Part shown: positions 18,525 through 27,030 of the stretch, one piece after another | Layout: each line of letters begins with the position of its first letter | Position numbering within the stretch: the stretch's first letter is position 1 | Assembly: GCF_003634615.1 (NCBI RefSeq) | Contig: NZ_RBKX01000001.1 | Coordinates: 434,001 to 498,000 of the forward strand | Length of the DNA: 64,000 nt | Direction of reading: 5' to 3' | Source of the DNA: Flavobacterium sp. 102 | GTDB taxonomy: Bacteria; Bacteroidota; Bacteroidia; Flavobacteriales; Flavobacteriaceae | Notes under the pieces: generated by a model | What the model was told of the DNA's origin: nothing | What the model saw: the letters and a program-made list of their open reading frames with translations, nothing else | The model's database searches: none | Translations under genes and position numbers: made by a program

Positions 18525-19166
18525 ATGAGTTTATGGGTCAAAACAAACCGTTTCGTCAAAACAATTTTTCCGAATTACATTTGGGACATTCCCAACAATG
18601 AAAAAAAGATTTATCTCACTTTTGACGACGGACCAATACCCGAAGTAACCGAATGGACATTGGCACAATTAAAAAAACACAACGCCAAAGCGACTTTCTT
18701 TTGTATCGGCGATAACATTCAAAAACATCCTGAGATTTTCCAAAAAGTAATAGAAAATGGTCACGCAATCGGAAACCATACTTTCAATCATTTAAAAGGC
18801 TGGGAAACTTCCTTGGAAGATTATATTGAAAACACCAAAAAGTGCTCAGAAACCATTACCAACTGCCAACTCAATACTGAACACTGCCAACTATTCCGTC
18901 CGCCTTACGGCAAAATCAAACCTTCGCAAGCCAAAGCGCTCCGAAAATTAGGCTACAAAATAATCATGTGGGATATCATCAGCATGGATTTTGACCAAAC
19001 CATTTCTCCCGAAGAATGTTTAAACAATGTTTTGAAAAATATAGAAAGCGGTAGTATTATCGTTTTTCACGATAGTGTAAAAGCTTGGAAAAACTTGGAA
19101 TATGTTTTACCAAAAACTTTAGTATTCTTAAACGAAAATGGATTTGTTTGTGAAAAAATAAATTAG
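18525..19166 (+). CDS. NodB-type polysaccharide deacetylase
   Basis: 213 residues with a single NodB domain. The catalytic motifs are intact: TFDDGP near residue 30 (Asp base and metal Asp), HTFNH (metal His pair) near 86, RPPYG near 126 and the late His in FHDS near 183. No clear signal peptide. Such enzymes remove N- or O-acetyl groups from peptidoglycan, chitin-like or capsular glycans. Between the second and third motifs the segment NCQLNTEHCQL is encoded by a 7-nt tandem repeat (18862-18896) and looks like an in-frame insertion; it may form a surface loop. Substrate unknown. Confidence 0.88.
   Translation: MSLWVKTNRFVKTIFPNYIWDIPNNEKKIYLTFDDGPIPEVTEWTLAQLKKHNAKATFFCIGDNIQKHPEIFQKVIENGHAIGNHTFNHLKGWETSLEDYIENTKKCSETITNCQLNTEHCQLFRPPYGKIKPSQAKALRKLGYKIIMWDIISMDFDQTISPEECLNNVLKNIESGSIIVFHDSVKAWKNLEYVLPKTLVFLNENGFVCEKIN
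18862..18896 (+). repeat. Heptamer-word repeat (ACTGCCA/ACTGAAC family) inside a gene
   Basis: Five successive 7-nt units all beginning with ACT: ACTGCCA, ACTCAAT, ACTGAAC, ACTGCCA, ACTATTC. The outer ACTGCCA units are 21 nt apart, so three units add seven codons without shifting the deacetylase frame. ACTGAAC recurs in the repeat at 51571-51605. Confidence 0.75.
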
Positions 19167-19180
19167 GCGAAATTCCTAAT

Positions 19181-19211
19181 CGTCATCCTGTCACGAAACT
19201 TCAGGATGTCG
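19181..19211. repeat. Short palindromic element between convergent genes
   Basis: CATCCTG (19184-19190) pairs with CAGGATG (19202-19208); two more pairs lie outside a T-T mismatch. No T-run follows, so it is not a standard terminator. It resembles GTCATCCTG-type dispersed palindromes of other bacteria and fills the 50-bp gap between the deacetylase and the thioredoxin-like gene. Confidence 0.5.
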
Positions 19212-19216
19212 AAGGA

Positions 19217-19513
19217 TTATAGTTGATCCTGAACCAAAGCGATGATACTATTCGCATCCAATTCACCTGATTGTCTCCAAACCATTTGACCATCTTTGTA
19301 AATCATCAAGGTCGGCAAACCTTTGATACGCAAAGCCTCGGCTAACTCCTGATTTTTATCGACATCAATTTTGATCACTTTTGCCTTATCACCAAGCGCA
19401 GCTGCTACATCTCTGATAACAGGATGCATGGACACTGAAGATTCATTCCATTCTGTATAAAAGTCAATTAACACAGGCACTTGAGCGTTGATTAATTCTC
19501 CAAATTTTGACAT
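19217..19513 (-). CDS. Thioredoxin-like protein without the redox CxxC
   Basis: 98-residue thioredoxin fold. The usual beta strand VLIDFYTEW leads to the active-site position, but CGPC is replaced by NESS (residues 23-26); the cis-Pro loop (LPT) and the rest of the fold are kept. No cysteine remains in the protein, so it cannot do dithiol exchange. A chaperone-like, scaffold or binding role is more likely. No signal peptide, so cytoplasmic. It is convergent with the deacetylase and 75 bp downstream of the metallophosphoesterase on the same strand. Confidence 0.85.
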   Translation of the reverse strand: MSKFGELINAQVPVLIDFYTEWNESSVSMHPVIRDVAAALGDKAKVIKIDVDKNQELAEALRIKGLPTLMIYKDGQMVWRQSGELDANSIIALVQDQL

Positions 19514-19588
19514 AAAACCAAAATAATTTTACCTTCAATTACCGAAGTAAAAGAAACATTAAACCACAAATGTAGCATTTTTAACTAA

Positions 19589-20875
19589 TTATGCTACTTT
19601 TTCCCCTTTTTTTAGTTCAAAAACAGTTATTTCTGGCCAAATTCCAACTCTGCCGGGATAAGCATGAAAGCCTAAACCACGGTTTACATAAATATAACGA
19701 CCAACATTTTCATACAATCCAGCCCATTGTTTGTAAACATATTGCACCGGACTCCATTGAATAATCCCAGGAATTTCTATTCCAAATTGCAATCCATGAG
19801 TATGACCGGAAAGTGTTAATTGAAAATGTTTTTCATGGTGTTTTACTTCATATTCCCAATGGCTTGGATCATGACTCATTAATATCTTGAAATCTTCAGC
19901 TGTCAATCCTTCCGAAGCCTTATGCAAATCGCCGGCTTGCTTAAAATTTTTACCCCAATTTTCTACACCGACAATAGCAATTTCGCTCTCTCCTTTTTTA
20001 ATTTTGGTGTGTTGGTTCAACAACAAATCAAAACCAATATCGCCATACAATTTTTTAATCGCTTCAAAATTTTCATCTTTAGCAGCTTTCGATGGCCAAT
20101 CAATGTATTCGCCATAATCATGATTCCCTAAAACCGCGTATTTTCCGTATTTATGATTGTCAATTTTATTAAAAGTATCAATCCATGGATGCATTTCGGT
20201 CGCATGAGTATTTACGATATCTCCTGTAAACAACATCATATCGGTCTTGTGTTCATTAATTAAATCAACCGCATATTGTATTTTCTCCGCATCATCAAAA
20301 CTACCGCTATGTACATCGGAAATTTGCGTAATGGTGAAGCCGTCAAAATCTTCAGGCAAATCAGGAAAAAACAAAGTCTGTTTGATAACCCTAAAGTTGT
20401 ATTTCCCCTTGGTCATTCCATACAAAAGCGAACTAAACGGAATCGCTGCAATAACTAAAGCTACTTGACTAACAAATCGTCTTCTGTTAGGTAAAAAAGT
20501 ACCGTTGTCATTATCACGCATAAAGTGCGTAATTACGCCTGAGAAAACCCTATAAACATCTTCTAATAACATGAAGAAAGTTAGAATCATTTTCGGTATA
20601 AACAACAATAACAACAACCCAAAAGTGATTAACGTTTTACTGTTTTGCCCAACCCTGCGGTCAAACTGTGAAAATTGGTAAACTATATATATGATGGCTG
20701 TCAATGAAATTACTTGATAAGCAACTAAAATCCATCTTGACTTCGTGATGGTTCTAAAGGCTTGAAAAGCATAAACTTCAATAATAGCAACAAATAGGAA
20801 AAAGAAAATCCAACGAAGCATGAGTCCTAAATTTTCAGCAAAATAACGAAGAATCAGAGCATTATTATCTTTCAT
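19589..20875 (-). CDS. Membrane-anchored metallophosphoesterase
   Basis: 428 residues. Four hydrophobic segments (about 19-38, 48-66, 82-102, 138-160) precede a calcineurin-type phosphoesterase domain (about 175-420) with all metal-binding blocks: SDVHSG, GDIVN, GNHDYGEY, MSHDPS and SGHTHG. The domain architecture resembles the YkuE/YaeI branch, which acts on phospho-lipids or nucleotide-lipids, but the substrate is unknown. The gene diverges from polA with 81 bp between them. Confidence 0.88.
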   Translation of the reverse strand: MKDNNALILRYFAENLGLMLRWIFFFLFVAIIEVYAFQAFRTITKSRWILVAYQVISLTAIIYIVYQFSQFDRRVGQNSKTLITFGLLLLLFIPKMILTFFMLLEDVYRVFSGVITHFMRDNDNGTFLPNRRRFVSQVALVIAAIPFSSLLYGMTKGKYNFRVIKQTLFFPDLPEDFDGFTITQISDVHSGSFDDAEKIQYAVDLINEHKTDMMLFTGDIVNTHATEMHPWIDTFNKIDNHKYGKYAVLGNHDYGEYIDWPSKAAKDENFEAIKKLYGDIGFDLLLNQHTKIKKGESEIAIVGVENWGKNFKQAGDLHKASEGLTAEDFKILMSHDPSHWEYEVKHHEKHFQLTLSGHTHGLQFGIEIPGIIQWSPVQYVYKQWAGLYENVGRYIYVNRGLGFHAYPGRVGIWPEITVFELKKGEKVA

Positions 20876-20956
20876 TTAGCTAAATTTAACTAAAATATTT
20901 CTCTTCTTCAACATTCAAAGTTTCGCTACATTTACACTTTATAATTTATTTCAAAA

Positions 20957-23821
20957 ATGTCACAACAAAAACGCCTTTTCTTGCTCGATGCTTACGCCCT
21001 AATTTTCCGCGGCTATTACGCTTTTATCAAAAATCCTCGTATCAATTCAAAAGGAATGGATACTTCGGCCATTATGGGTTTTATGAACTCTTTGATGGAT
21101 GTGATTAAACGCGAAAAACCTGATCATTTAGCAGTTGCATTCGACAAAGGCGGAAGCGATTATCGATACGAAATGTATAAAGAATACAAAGCCCATCGTG
21201 ACGAAACGCCGGAAGCCATTAAAATTGCCGTGCCTTATATCCAAGAATTATTAAAAGCGATGCATATTCCGATTATGGAAAAAGCCGGTTTTGAAGCCGA
21301 TGACTTAATTGGAACTTTGGCCAAACAAGCCGAAAAAGAAGGTTTTCAAGTCTTTATGGTGACGCCCGATAAAGATTTTGCCCAATTGGTTTCCGAAAAT
21401 ATTTTCATGTACAAACCAGCCCGAATGGGTAACGATATTGAAATTTGGGGTATTCCTGAAGTGTTAGCCAAATTTGAAATTGAAGATCCTTTACAAGTCA
21501 TTGATTTCCTCGGAATGATGGGCGATTCAGCCGATAATATTCCCGGGTTTCCCGGCGTTGGTGAAGTCACCGCTAAGAAATTATTGAAGGAATTCGGCAC
21601 CATGGAAAACCTTTTGGAAAACACCGACAAATTAAAAGGCGCTTTAAAAGACAAAATTGAAAACAATAAAGAACTCGGAATTCTGTCTAAAAAACTGGCC
21701 CGAATTCTACTCGATTGTCCGGTGACTTTTAATGCCGATGATTTCGAATTGTCTAAACCCGATGTAGAAAAAACTGATGCGTTGTTCATGGAACTAGAAT
21801 TCCGTCAAATGAAAGCACAATTCGACAAACTTTTCGGCACCGGAAAAGAATACGATGAGATTGACACCAACGGCAATGGCAGCGATAACGGCCAAACGCC
21901 ACAAGCGGCAAAAAAAGCACCGTCAAAAAAATCTAACGAAGACCAATTCGATTTATTCGGTTTTTCAGACGAAAATAGTGATGAGCCTAAACACAATTCC
22001 TATTACGCCACTATAGAAACTACCGACCATAACTACACCATTATCCAAGGCGATTTGGGAACCAAACTGTTTTTGCAAAACCTGATGAACCAAACTTCGG
22101 TTTGCTTCGACACAGAAACCACCGGCATTGACACACTCCATGCTGAATTAGTAGGAATGTCATTTTCGTTTGAAAAAGGCAAAGCTTTTTACGTTCCATT
22201 CCCAGAAAATCGGGAAGAAGCACAAACCTTAGCCGATAAATTCAAACCGTTTTTTGAAAGCGAAACCATTGAAAAAATTGGGCAAAACATCAAATATGAT
22301 TTGAAAATTTTATCCAATTACGGCATTCAAGTCAAAGGAAAATTATTCGACACCATGATTGCGCATTATTTAATCAATCCGGATATGCGTCACAACATGG
22401 ATGTCTTGAGTGAAACGTATTTGAAATATTCGCCAAAATCCATCGAAACGCTAATCGGCAAAAAAGGCAAAGGACAATTATCCATGCGCGATGTTCCTTT
22501 GGAAAACATCAAAGAATATGCTGCCGAAGATGCTGATATCACGTTACAATTAAAAGAAGTTTTCAGCCCGATTTTAGACAAAGCAGAAACCAAAAAACTA
22601 TTTGACGAAATCGAAATTCCATTGATTCCGGTTCTTGCCGCGATGGAAACTGAAGGTATTCGCTTGGATGTTGATTTCTTAAAATCGATGTCGGTTGATA
22701 TGCAAAAAGAAATTACACTGTTTGAGCAAAAAATCTACGAAACAGCAGGAGAAAAATTCAATTTGGCTTCCCCAAAACAACTCGGAGAAGTCCTTTTTGA
22801 CAAAATGAAAATCGGTGGCGCCAAACAAAAGAAAACTAAAACCGGACAATACGCCACTGGTGAAGAAGTGTTGAGTTATTTGTCGAACGAACACCAAATC
22901 GTAAAAGATATTTTGGATTGGCGTCAAATGGTAAAATTGCAAAGTACTTATATCGATGCGTTACCAAATCAAGTCGATGCCAAAACCCAACGCGTTCACA
23001 CCGATTATATGCAAACCGTTGCCGCAACCGGTCGTTTAAGTTCCAACAATCCGAATTTACAAAACATTCCGATCCGCACAGAACGAGGACGTTTGATTAG
23101 AAAAGCCTTTGTCGCTCGTGATGAAAATTACACCTTACTTTCTGCCGATTACTCTCAGATAGAATTGAGAATTATTGCCGCTTTATCAGGTGAAGAAAAT
23201 ATGATCAAAGCCTTCCAAAACAACGAAGACATTCACAGAAGTACGGCCGCGAAAGTATTCAACGTAGCGTTGGAAGAAGTCACCAAAGAACAACGAAGCA
23301 ATGCCAAAACGGTCAACTTCGGAATTATTTATGGTGTTTCAGCTTTTGGTTTGAGTAACCAAACTTCTTTGTCACGTTCTGAAAGCGCAGCACTAATTGA
23401 CGCTTATTACAAAACCTATCCGAAACTAAAATCGTACATGTCAGAACAAGTTGATTTTGCAAGACAAAATGGTTATGTGCAAACTGTTTTGGGTAGACGA
23501 CGTTATTTGAAAGACATCAATTCAGCGAATGCAGTAGTTAGAAGCGGTGCTGAACGAAATGCCGTAAACGCACCAATACAAGGAAGCGCTGCCGATATCA
23601 TCAAAATCGCGATGATTAACATTCACCAAAAGCTAACTTCGGAAAATTGGCAGTCAAAAATGTTGTTACAAGTGCATGACGAATTGGTTTTCGACGTGCA
23701 CAACTCCGAATTAGAGAAAATCAAACCGTTAATCAAACACGAAATGGAAAATGCGTTCAAGCTAGACGTGCCTTTAGAAGTTGAGTTAGGAACCGGTAAA
23801 AATTGGCTGGAAGCGCATTAA
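20957..23821 (+). CDS. polA: DNA polymerase I
   Basis: 954 residues with three domains: a 5' nuclease (about 1-300), a DEDD 3'-5' exonuclease (about 350-540) and family A polymerase (about 580-954). The exonuclease looks active: DTET (Asp385, Glu387), GQNIKYD and YAAEDAD are all present, unlike the inactive domain in some bacteria. Polymerase motif A DYSQIELR has Asp731, motif B is RSNAKTVNFGIIYG, and motif C QVHDELVF has Asp908-Glu909. A low-complexity linker (about 298-335) joins nuclease and exonuclease. Single gene, repair and Okazaki-fragment processing. Confidence 0.97.
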   Translation: MSQQKRLFLLDAYALIFRGYYAFIKNPRINSKGMDTSAIMGFMNSLMDVIKREKPDHLAVAFDKGGSDYRYEMYKEYKAHRDETPEAIKIAVPYIQELLKAMHIPIMEKAGFEADDLIGTLAKQAEKEGFQVFMVTPDKDFAQLVSENIFMYKPARMGNDIEIWGIPEVLAKFEIEDPLQVIDFLGMMGDSADNIPGFPGVGEVTAKKLLKEFGTMENLLENTDKLKGALKDKIENNKELGILSKKLARILLDCPVTFNADDFELSKPDVEKTDALFMELEFRQMKAQFDKLFGTGKEYDEIDTNGNGSDNGQTPQAAKKAPSKKSNEDQFDLFGFSDENSDEPKHNSYYATIETTDHNYTIIQGDLGTKLFLQNLMNQTSVCFDTETTGIDTLHAELVGMSFSFEKGKAFYVPFPENREEAQTLADKFKPFFESETIEKIGQNIKYDLKILSNYGIQVKGKLFDTMIAHYLINPDMRHNMDVLSETYLKYSPKSIETLIGKKGKGQLSMRDVPLENIKEYAAEDADITLQLKEVFSPILDKAETKKLFDEIEIPLIPVLAAMETEGIRLDVDFLKSMSVDMQKEITLFEQKIYETAGEKFNLASPKQLGEVLFDKMKIGGAKQKKTKTGQYATGEEVLSYLSNEHQIVKDILDWRQMVKLQSTYIDALPNQVDAKTQRVHTDYMQTVAATGRLSSNNPNLQNIPIRTERGRLIRKAFVARDENYTLLSADYSQIELRIIAALSGEENMIKAFQNNEDIHRSTAAKVFNVALEEVTKEQRSNAKTVNFGIIYGVSAFGLSNQTSLSRSESAALIDAYYKTYPKLKSYMSEQVDFARQNGYVQTVLGRRRYLKDINSANAVVRSGAERNAVNAPIQGSAADIIKIAMINIHQKLTSENWQSKMLLQVHDELVFDVHNSELEKIKPLIKHEMENAFKLDVPLEVELGTGKNWLEAH

Positions 23822-23914
23822 TTTTCAGGTTGACAATAAGTAAACATCGCCAAAATTCAGGAATCAGGTCAAAAAAAAATATTACTTTTAGATAACCAAA
23901 AAATGCTATGAATT

Positions 23915-24817
23915 TTGGAAACACTAAAAACAATTCTCTATTTTTCTATCTTCAGATATCCGTTGCGAATTGAAGAAATCCATAGTTATACCAACTATGA
24001 ATCCATTTCGGACACTGAAAAAGAACTGCAACACCTGATTGCCGAAAAAATCCTCATTAAAGTGGACGATTTCTATGTCTATGGAAGCGATTTGGATTCG
24101 GTTATCAAAAGACTTCGCGGCAATATGTATGCTGACAGAGCGCTCAAAATTGCCCAAAAGAAAGCCAAATTCATTGCCAAATTCCCTTTTGTAAAAGGCG
24201 TTGGCGTTTCTGGTTCGTTGTCAAAAGGCTATTATGACAACGGAAGTGATATCGATTTCTTTGTCATTACCGAACCCAATAAACTTTGGCTTTGCCGAAC
24301 CTTTTTGATGCTTTACAAAAAAATATTCCTGCTCAATTCGCGTAAGTTTTTTTGTGTCAATTACTTTGTTTCAACAAGCCAAATGGAAATCGAAGAAAAA
24401 AACCGATTTACAGCGACGGAATTGAAAACATTAATTCCAATGCAAGGCAAAACCGTTTTTGAAGATTTCTTTCAAAAAAACCAATGGGTTACTAACTATT
24501 TTAATAAATTCAGTCCTGAATTGACTTTGGTTCCTGATTTCAAAAAACCAATCGGAACAAAATCCGTAGAGTTTATGTTTGGAAACCATATCGGAAATTT
24601 TATTGATGATAGTTTCAAAAAAATTACCCTGAAAAAATGGAGAGCCAAATTCCGTATGATGAGCGAAGAAGATTTTAAAATTGCCTTGAAATCAACGAAA
24701 AATATCTCAAAACACCATCCATCGCACTTTCAAAAGAAAGTTATTTTGGATTTGAATAACCGAATTGAAGAAGTGGGTCATAACTTCAACATCAATTTAG
24801 CCAAAGAAAATGTCTAA
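23915..24817 (+). CDS. Pol-beta-type nucleotidyltransferase, first gene of the eight-gene cluster
   Basis: 300 residues. An N-terminal winged-helix-like region (1-75) precedes a nucleotidyltransferase core with the signature GS (100-101) followed by the metal pair DID (112-114). The rest is helical and basic. The only standard start codon in frame is TTG at 23915, since a TGA lies at 23909. It overlaps the next gene by 8 bp. Related proteins range from antibiotic adenylyltransferases to RNA and sugar nucleotidyltransferases; in this context transfer of a nucleotide to a sugar, lipid or protein is an inference only. Confidence 0.7.
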   Translation: METLKTILYFSIFRYPLRIEEIHSYTNYESISDTEKELQHLIAEKILIKVDDFYVYGSDLDSVIKRLRGNMYADRALKIAQKKAKFIAKFPFVKGVGVSGSLSKGYYDNGSDIDFFVITEPNKLWLCRTFLMLYKKIFLLNSRKFFCVNYFVSTSQMEIEEKNRFTATELKTLIPMQGKTVFEDFFQKNQWVTNYFNKFSPELTLVPDFKKPIGTKSVEFMFGNHIGNFIDDSFKKITLKKWRAKFRMMSEEDFKIALKSTKNISKHHPSHFQKKVILDLNNRIEEVGHNFNINLAKENV

Positions 24818-26273
24818 CATCCTTTTTTCGCATTCGTATTATTACAAACTCGACTCAAAGCAATGGAAAAACAAAACACCTTTTCCACCTTTGGGAACGC
24901 TTTATGCAGCTTCATTATTGCGGAAAAATGGTTTTGAAGTTTCGCTTTTTGACACCAATTTATTAGACAGTCCAAATACTATCGAACCCATTTTAAAATC
25001 ATCAAAACCCAATTATTTGGTGATTTATGATGATGGTTTCAATTACTTGACCAAAATGTGTTTGACCAACATGCGAGATGCTTGTTTTGAGATGATTCGT
25101 TTGGGAAAAACTCACAATTGTACGATTATCGTTTGCAGTTCCGATTCCACTGACCATTATTCGGATTACCTTAAAATGGGTGCCGATTATATTTTGCAAG
25201 GCGAAGGTGAAATGTCGCTTTTAGAGCTGATTAAAGCTTTGGAAAATGAAACTGTAATGGATGACATTAAAGGCATAGTTTTTAAGAAAAATGGACAAGT
25301 TAAAGTCAGTCCTAAACGCGAAGTGCTTCAAAATTTAGACGAATTGCCTTTACCAGCTTGGGATTTAGTCGATATCGAAAGTTACAAGGCCATTTGGAAA
25401 CAAAGCGGTCAACCATTTACTTTGAACGTTGCCACGACTCGCGGTTGTCCGTACAAATGCAATTGGTGTGCGAAACCGATTTACGGCAATCGCTACAATG
25501 CGCATTCTCCTGAATATATTGTTACCGAAATTCAGTTTTTAAAGGCAAATTTTGGCGTCACTCGTTTTTGGATGTGTGATGATATTTTTGGGTTGAAGCC
25601 GAATTGGGTTCAGGAATTCAACACCAAATTAAAAGAACAAAGCTTAAAAATCAGCTATTATATCCAAAGTCGCGTTGATTTATTACTAAAAGAAGACACG
25701 ATTGATTGCTTGGCTGAATCCGGTTTGGAAGAAGTTTGGGTTGGTGCCGAAAGTGCTTCGCAAAAAATTCTCGATGCGATGGATAAAGGCACGACGGTAG
25801 AACAAATTTACGAAGCAACAAAACTATTAAAAGACAAAAAAATACGTGTGGCTTTTTTTCTGCAGTTTGGTTATCTAACCGAAAATCAGGAAGACATTCA
25901 AAAAACCATCGCAATGGTCAAAGAACTGATGCCGGATAACATTGGGATTTCCGTTTCTTATCCTTTGCCCGGAACGAAGTTTTATGACAAAGTCAAGGAC
26001 GATTTAAAACTCAAATCCAATTGGACGGATTCGGACGATTTTGAGATGCTATTTCACGGCACTTATAAATCCAATTACTATAGAAAACTGCAACGATTTG
26101 TTCATAAAGAATTCAGAAAACAACAAGGTTTTTATAATTTGAAACAAGCGTTTATTAAACCTTCTTCACTTACAGTTGCAAATGTAAAATCGATTGCCAA
26201 ATTGGGTTATTACATTCCGAGCGCTTTCCTTGATACGCTTTCGCTAAAAAAACTACAACAAAATGGAAGCTAG
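24810..26273 (+). CDS. B12-binding-type radical SAM protein (paralogue 1)
   Basis: 487 residues. A Rossmann-like B12-binding-type domain (about 1-150, with PPLGTLYAASLLRKNG) is followed by a radical SAM core whose [4Fe-4S] motif is CPYKCNWC (Cys213, Cys217, Cys220); the C-terminal part contains YPLPGTKFY. The classical cobalamin motif DxHxxG is absent, as in many members of this class. Such enzymes methylate or rearrange unactivated carbon, or act on lipids and phosphinates. It overlaps the methyltransferase by 11 bp and is a paralogue of the protein at 27027-28397. Confidence 0.8.
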   Translation: MSNILFSHSYYYKLDSKQWKNKTPFPPLGTLYAASLLRKNGFEVSLFDTNLLDSPNTIEPILKSSKPNYLVIYDDGFNYLTKMCLTNMRDACFEMIRLGKTHNCTIIVCSSDSTDHYSDYLKMGADYILQGEGEMSLLELIKALENETVMDDIKGIVFKKNGQVKVSPKREVLQNLDELPLPAWDLVDIESYKAIWKQSGQPFTLNVATTRGCPYKCNWCAKPIYGNRYNAHSPEYIVTEIQFLKANFGVTRFWMCDDIFGLKPNWVQEFNTKLKEQSLKISYYIQSRVDLLLKEDTIDCLAESGLEEVWVGAESASQKILDAMDKGTTVEQIYEATKLLKDKKIRVAFFLQFGYLTENQEDIQKTIAMVKELMPDNIGISVSYPLPGTKFYDKVKDDLKLKSNWTDSDDFEMLFHGTYKSNYYRKLQRFVHKEFRKQQGFYNLKQAFIKPSSLTVANVKSIAKLGYYIPSAFLDTLSLKKLQQNGS

Positions 26274-27030
26274 TTTTGACAAAGCCGCAGCAAATTATGA
26301 CGATACTTTTACCAATACCGAAATTGGGAAAATGCAGCGCGATTTAGTTTACACCGAACTTTCCAAACACCTAACTTCCGTTAAAAACATACTCGAAATC
26401 AATTGTGGCACCGGCGAAGATGCGATTTGGTTCGCCAAACAAAATTTCAATATAACTGCGACTGATATTTCCCCAAAAATGATTGAAGTGGCGAAAGGAA
26501 AAGCAAACCTCAACTTTAAAACTGCTGATATCAATTCAATTGCTTCCACTTTTGAAAACGAAAAATTTGATTTGCTCTTTTCCAATTTTGGCGGTTTGAA
26601 TTGTTTATCGAAATCGGAACTAACACATTTCTTTGCTAATATCAATTTGATACTTTCGGAAAAAGGCCAATTAGCCTTGGTGATTATGCCGAAGAATACG
26701 CTTTGGGAACGCTTTTATTTTTTGGCTAAAGCCCAATTCAAAAACATTTTCCGACGAAAAAGAGAAGGCGTGATTGCTCAGGTTGATGGAGAAAATGTAA
26801 CGACTTATTACTACAACCCAAAAGATATTGTAAATTTAGCCAACGCTAATTTTGAAACTGTTACAGTAAAGCCGATAGGTTTTTTTGTTCCGCCGTCATA
26901 TTTGGATGGATTTTTTAAAAACAAAAAAGGAATACTTAGATTTTTAAACCGATTGGAACAAGGCATTAAAAATGCTTCCTCGCTTTCAAAATACGCCGAT
27001 CATTACCTTATAATTTTGCAAAAACGATGA
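26263..27030 (+). CDS. Class I SAM-dependent methyltransferase
   Basis: 255 residues. The Rossmann core begins near residue 35; motif I is LEINCGTGED, and ATDISPKMI and DLLFSNFGGLN follow. The C-terminal third is basic and could include a membrane-facing cap (GFFVPPSYLDGFF). It overlaps both neighbours (11 bp and 4 bp) and lies between two radical SAM paralogues, so it probably modifies the same compound. Substrate unknown; O-, N- or C-methylation cannot be told. Confidence 0.8.
   Translation: MEASFDKAAANYDDTFTNTEIGKMQRDLVYTELSKHLTSVKNILEINCGTGEDAIWFAKQNFNITATDISPKMIEVAKGKANLNFKTADINSIASTFENEKFDLLFSNFGGLNCLSKSELTHFFANINLILSEKGQLALVIMPKNTLWERFYFLAKAQFKNIFRRKREGVIAQVDGENVTTYYYNPKDIVNLANANFETVTVKPIGFFVPPSYLDGFFKNKKGILRFLNRLEQGIKNASSLSKYADHYLIILQKR

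Noticed and set aside
23822..23914. A further heptamer repeat (TTCAGGA, ATCAGGT) after polA
   Set aside because: Only two units are in step, which is not enough to separate it from chance.
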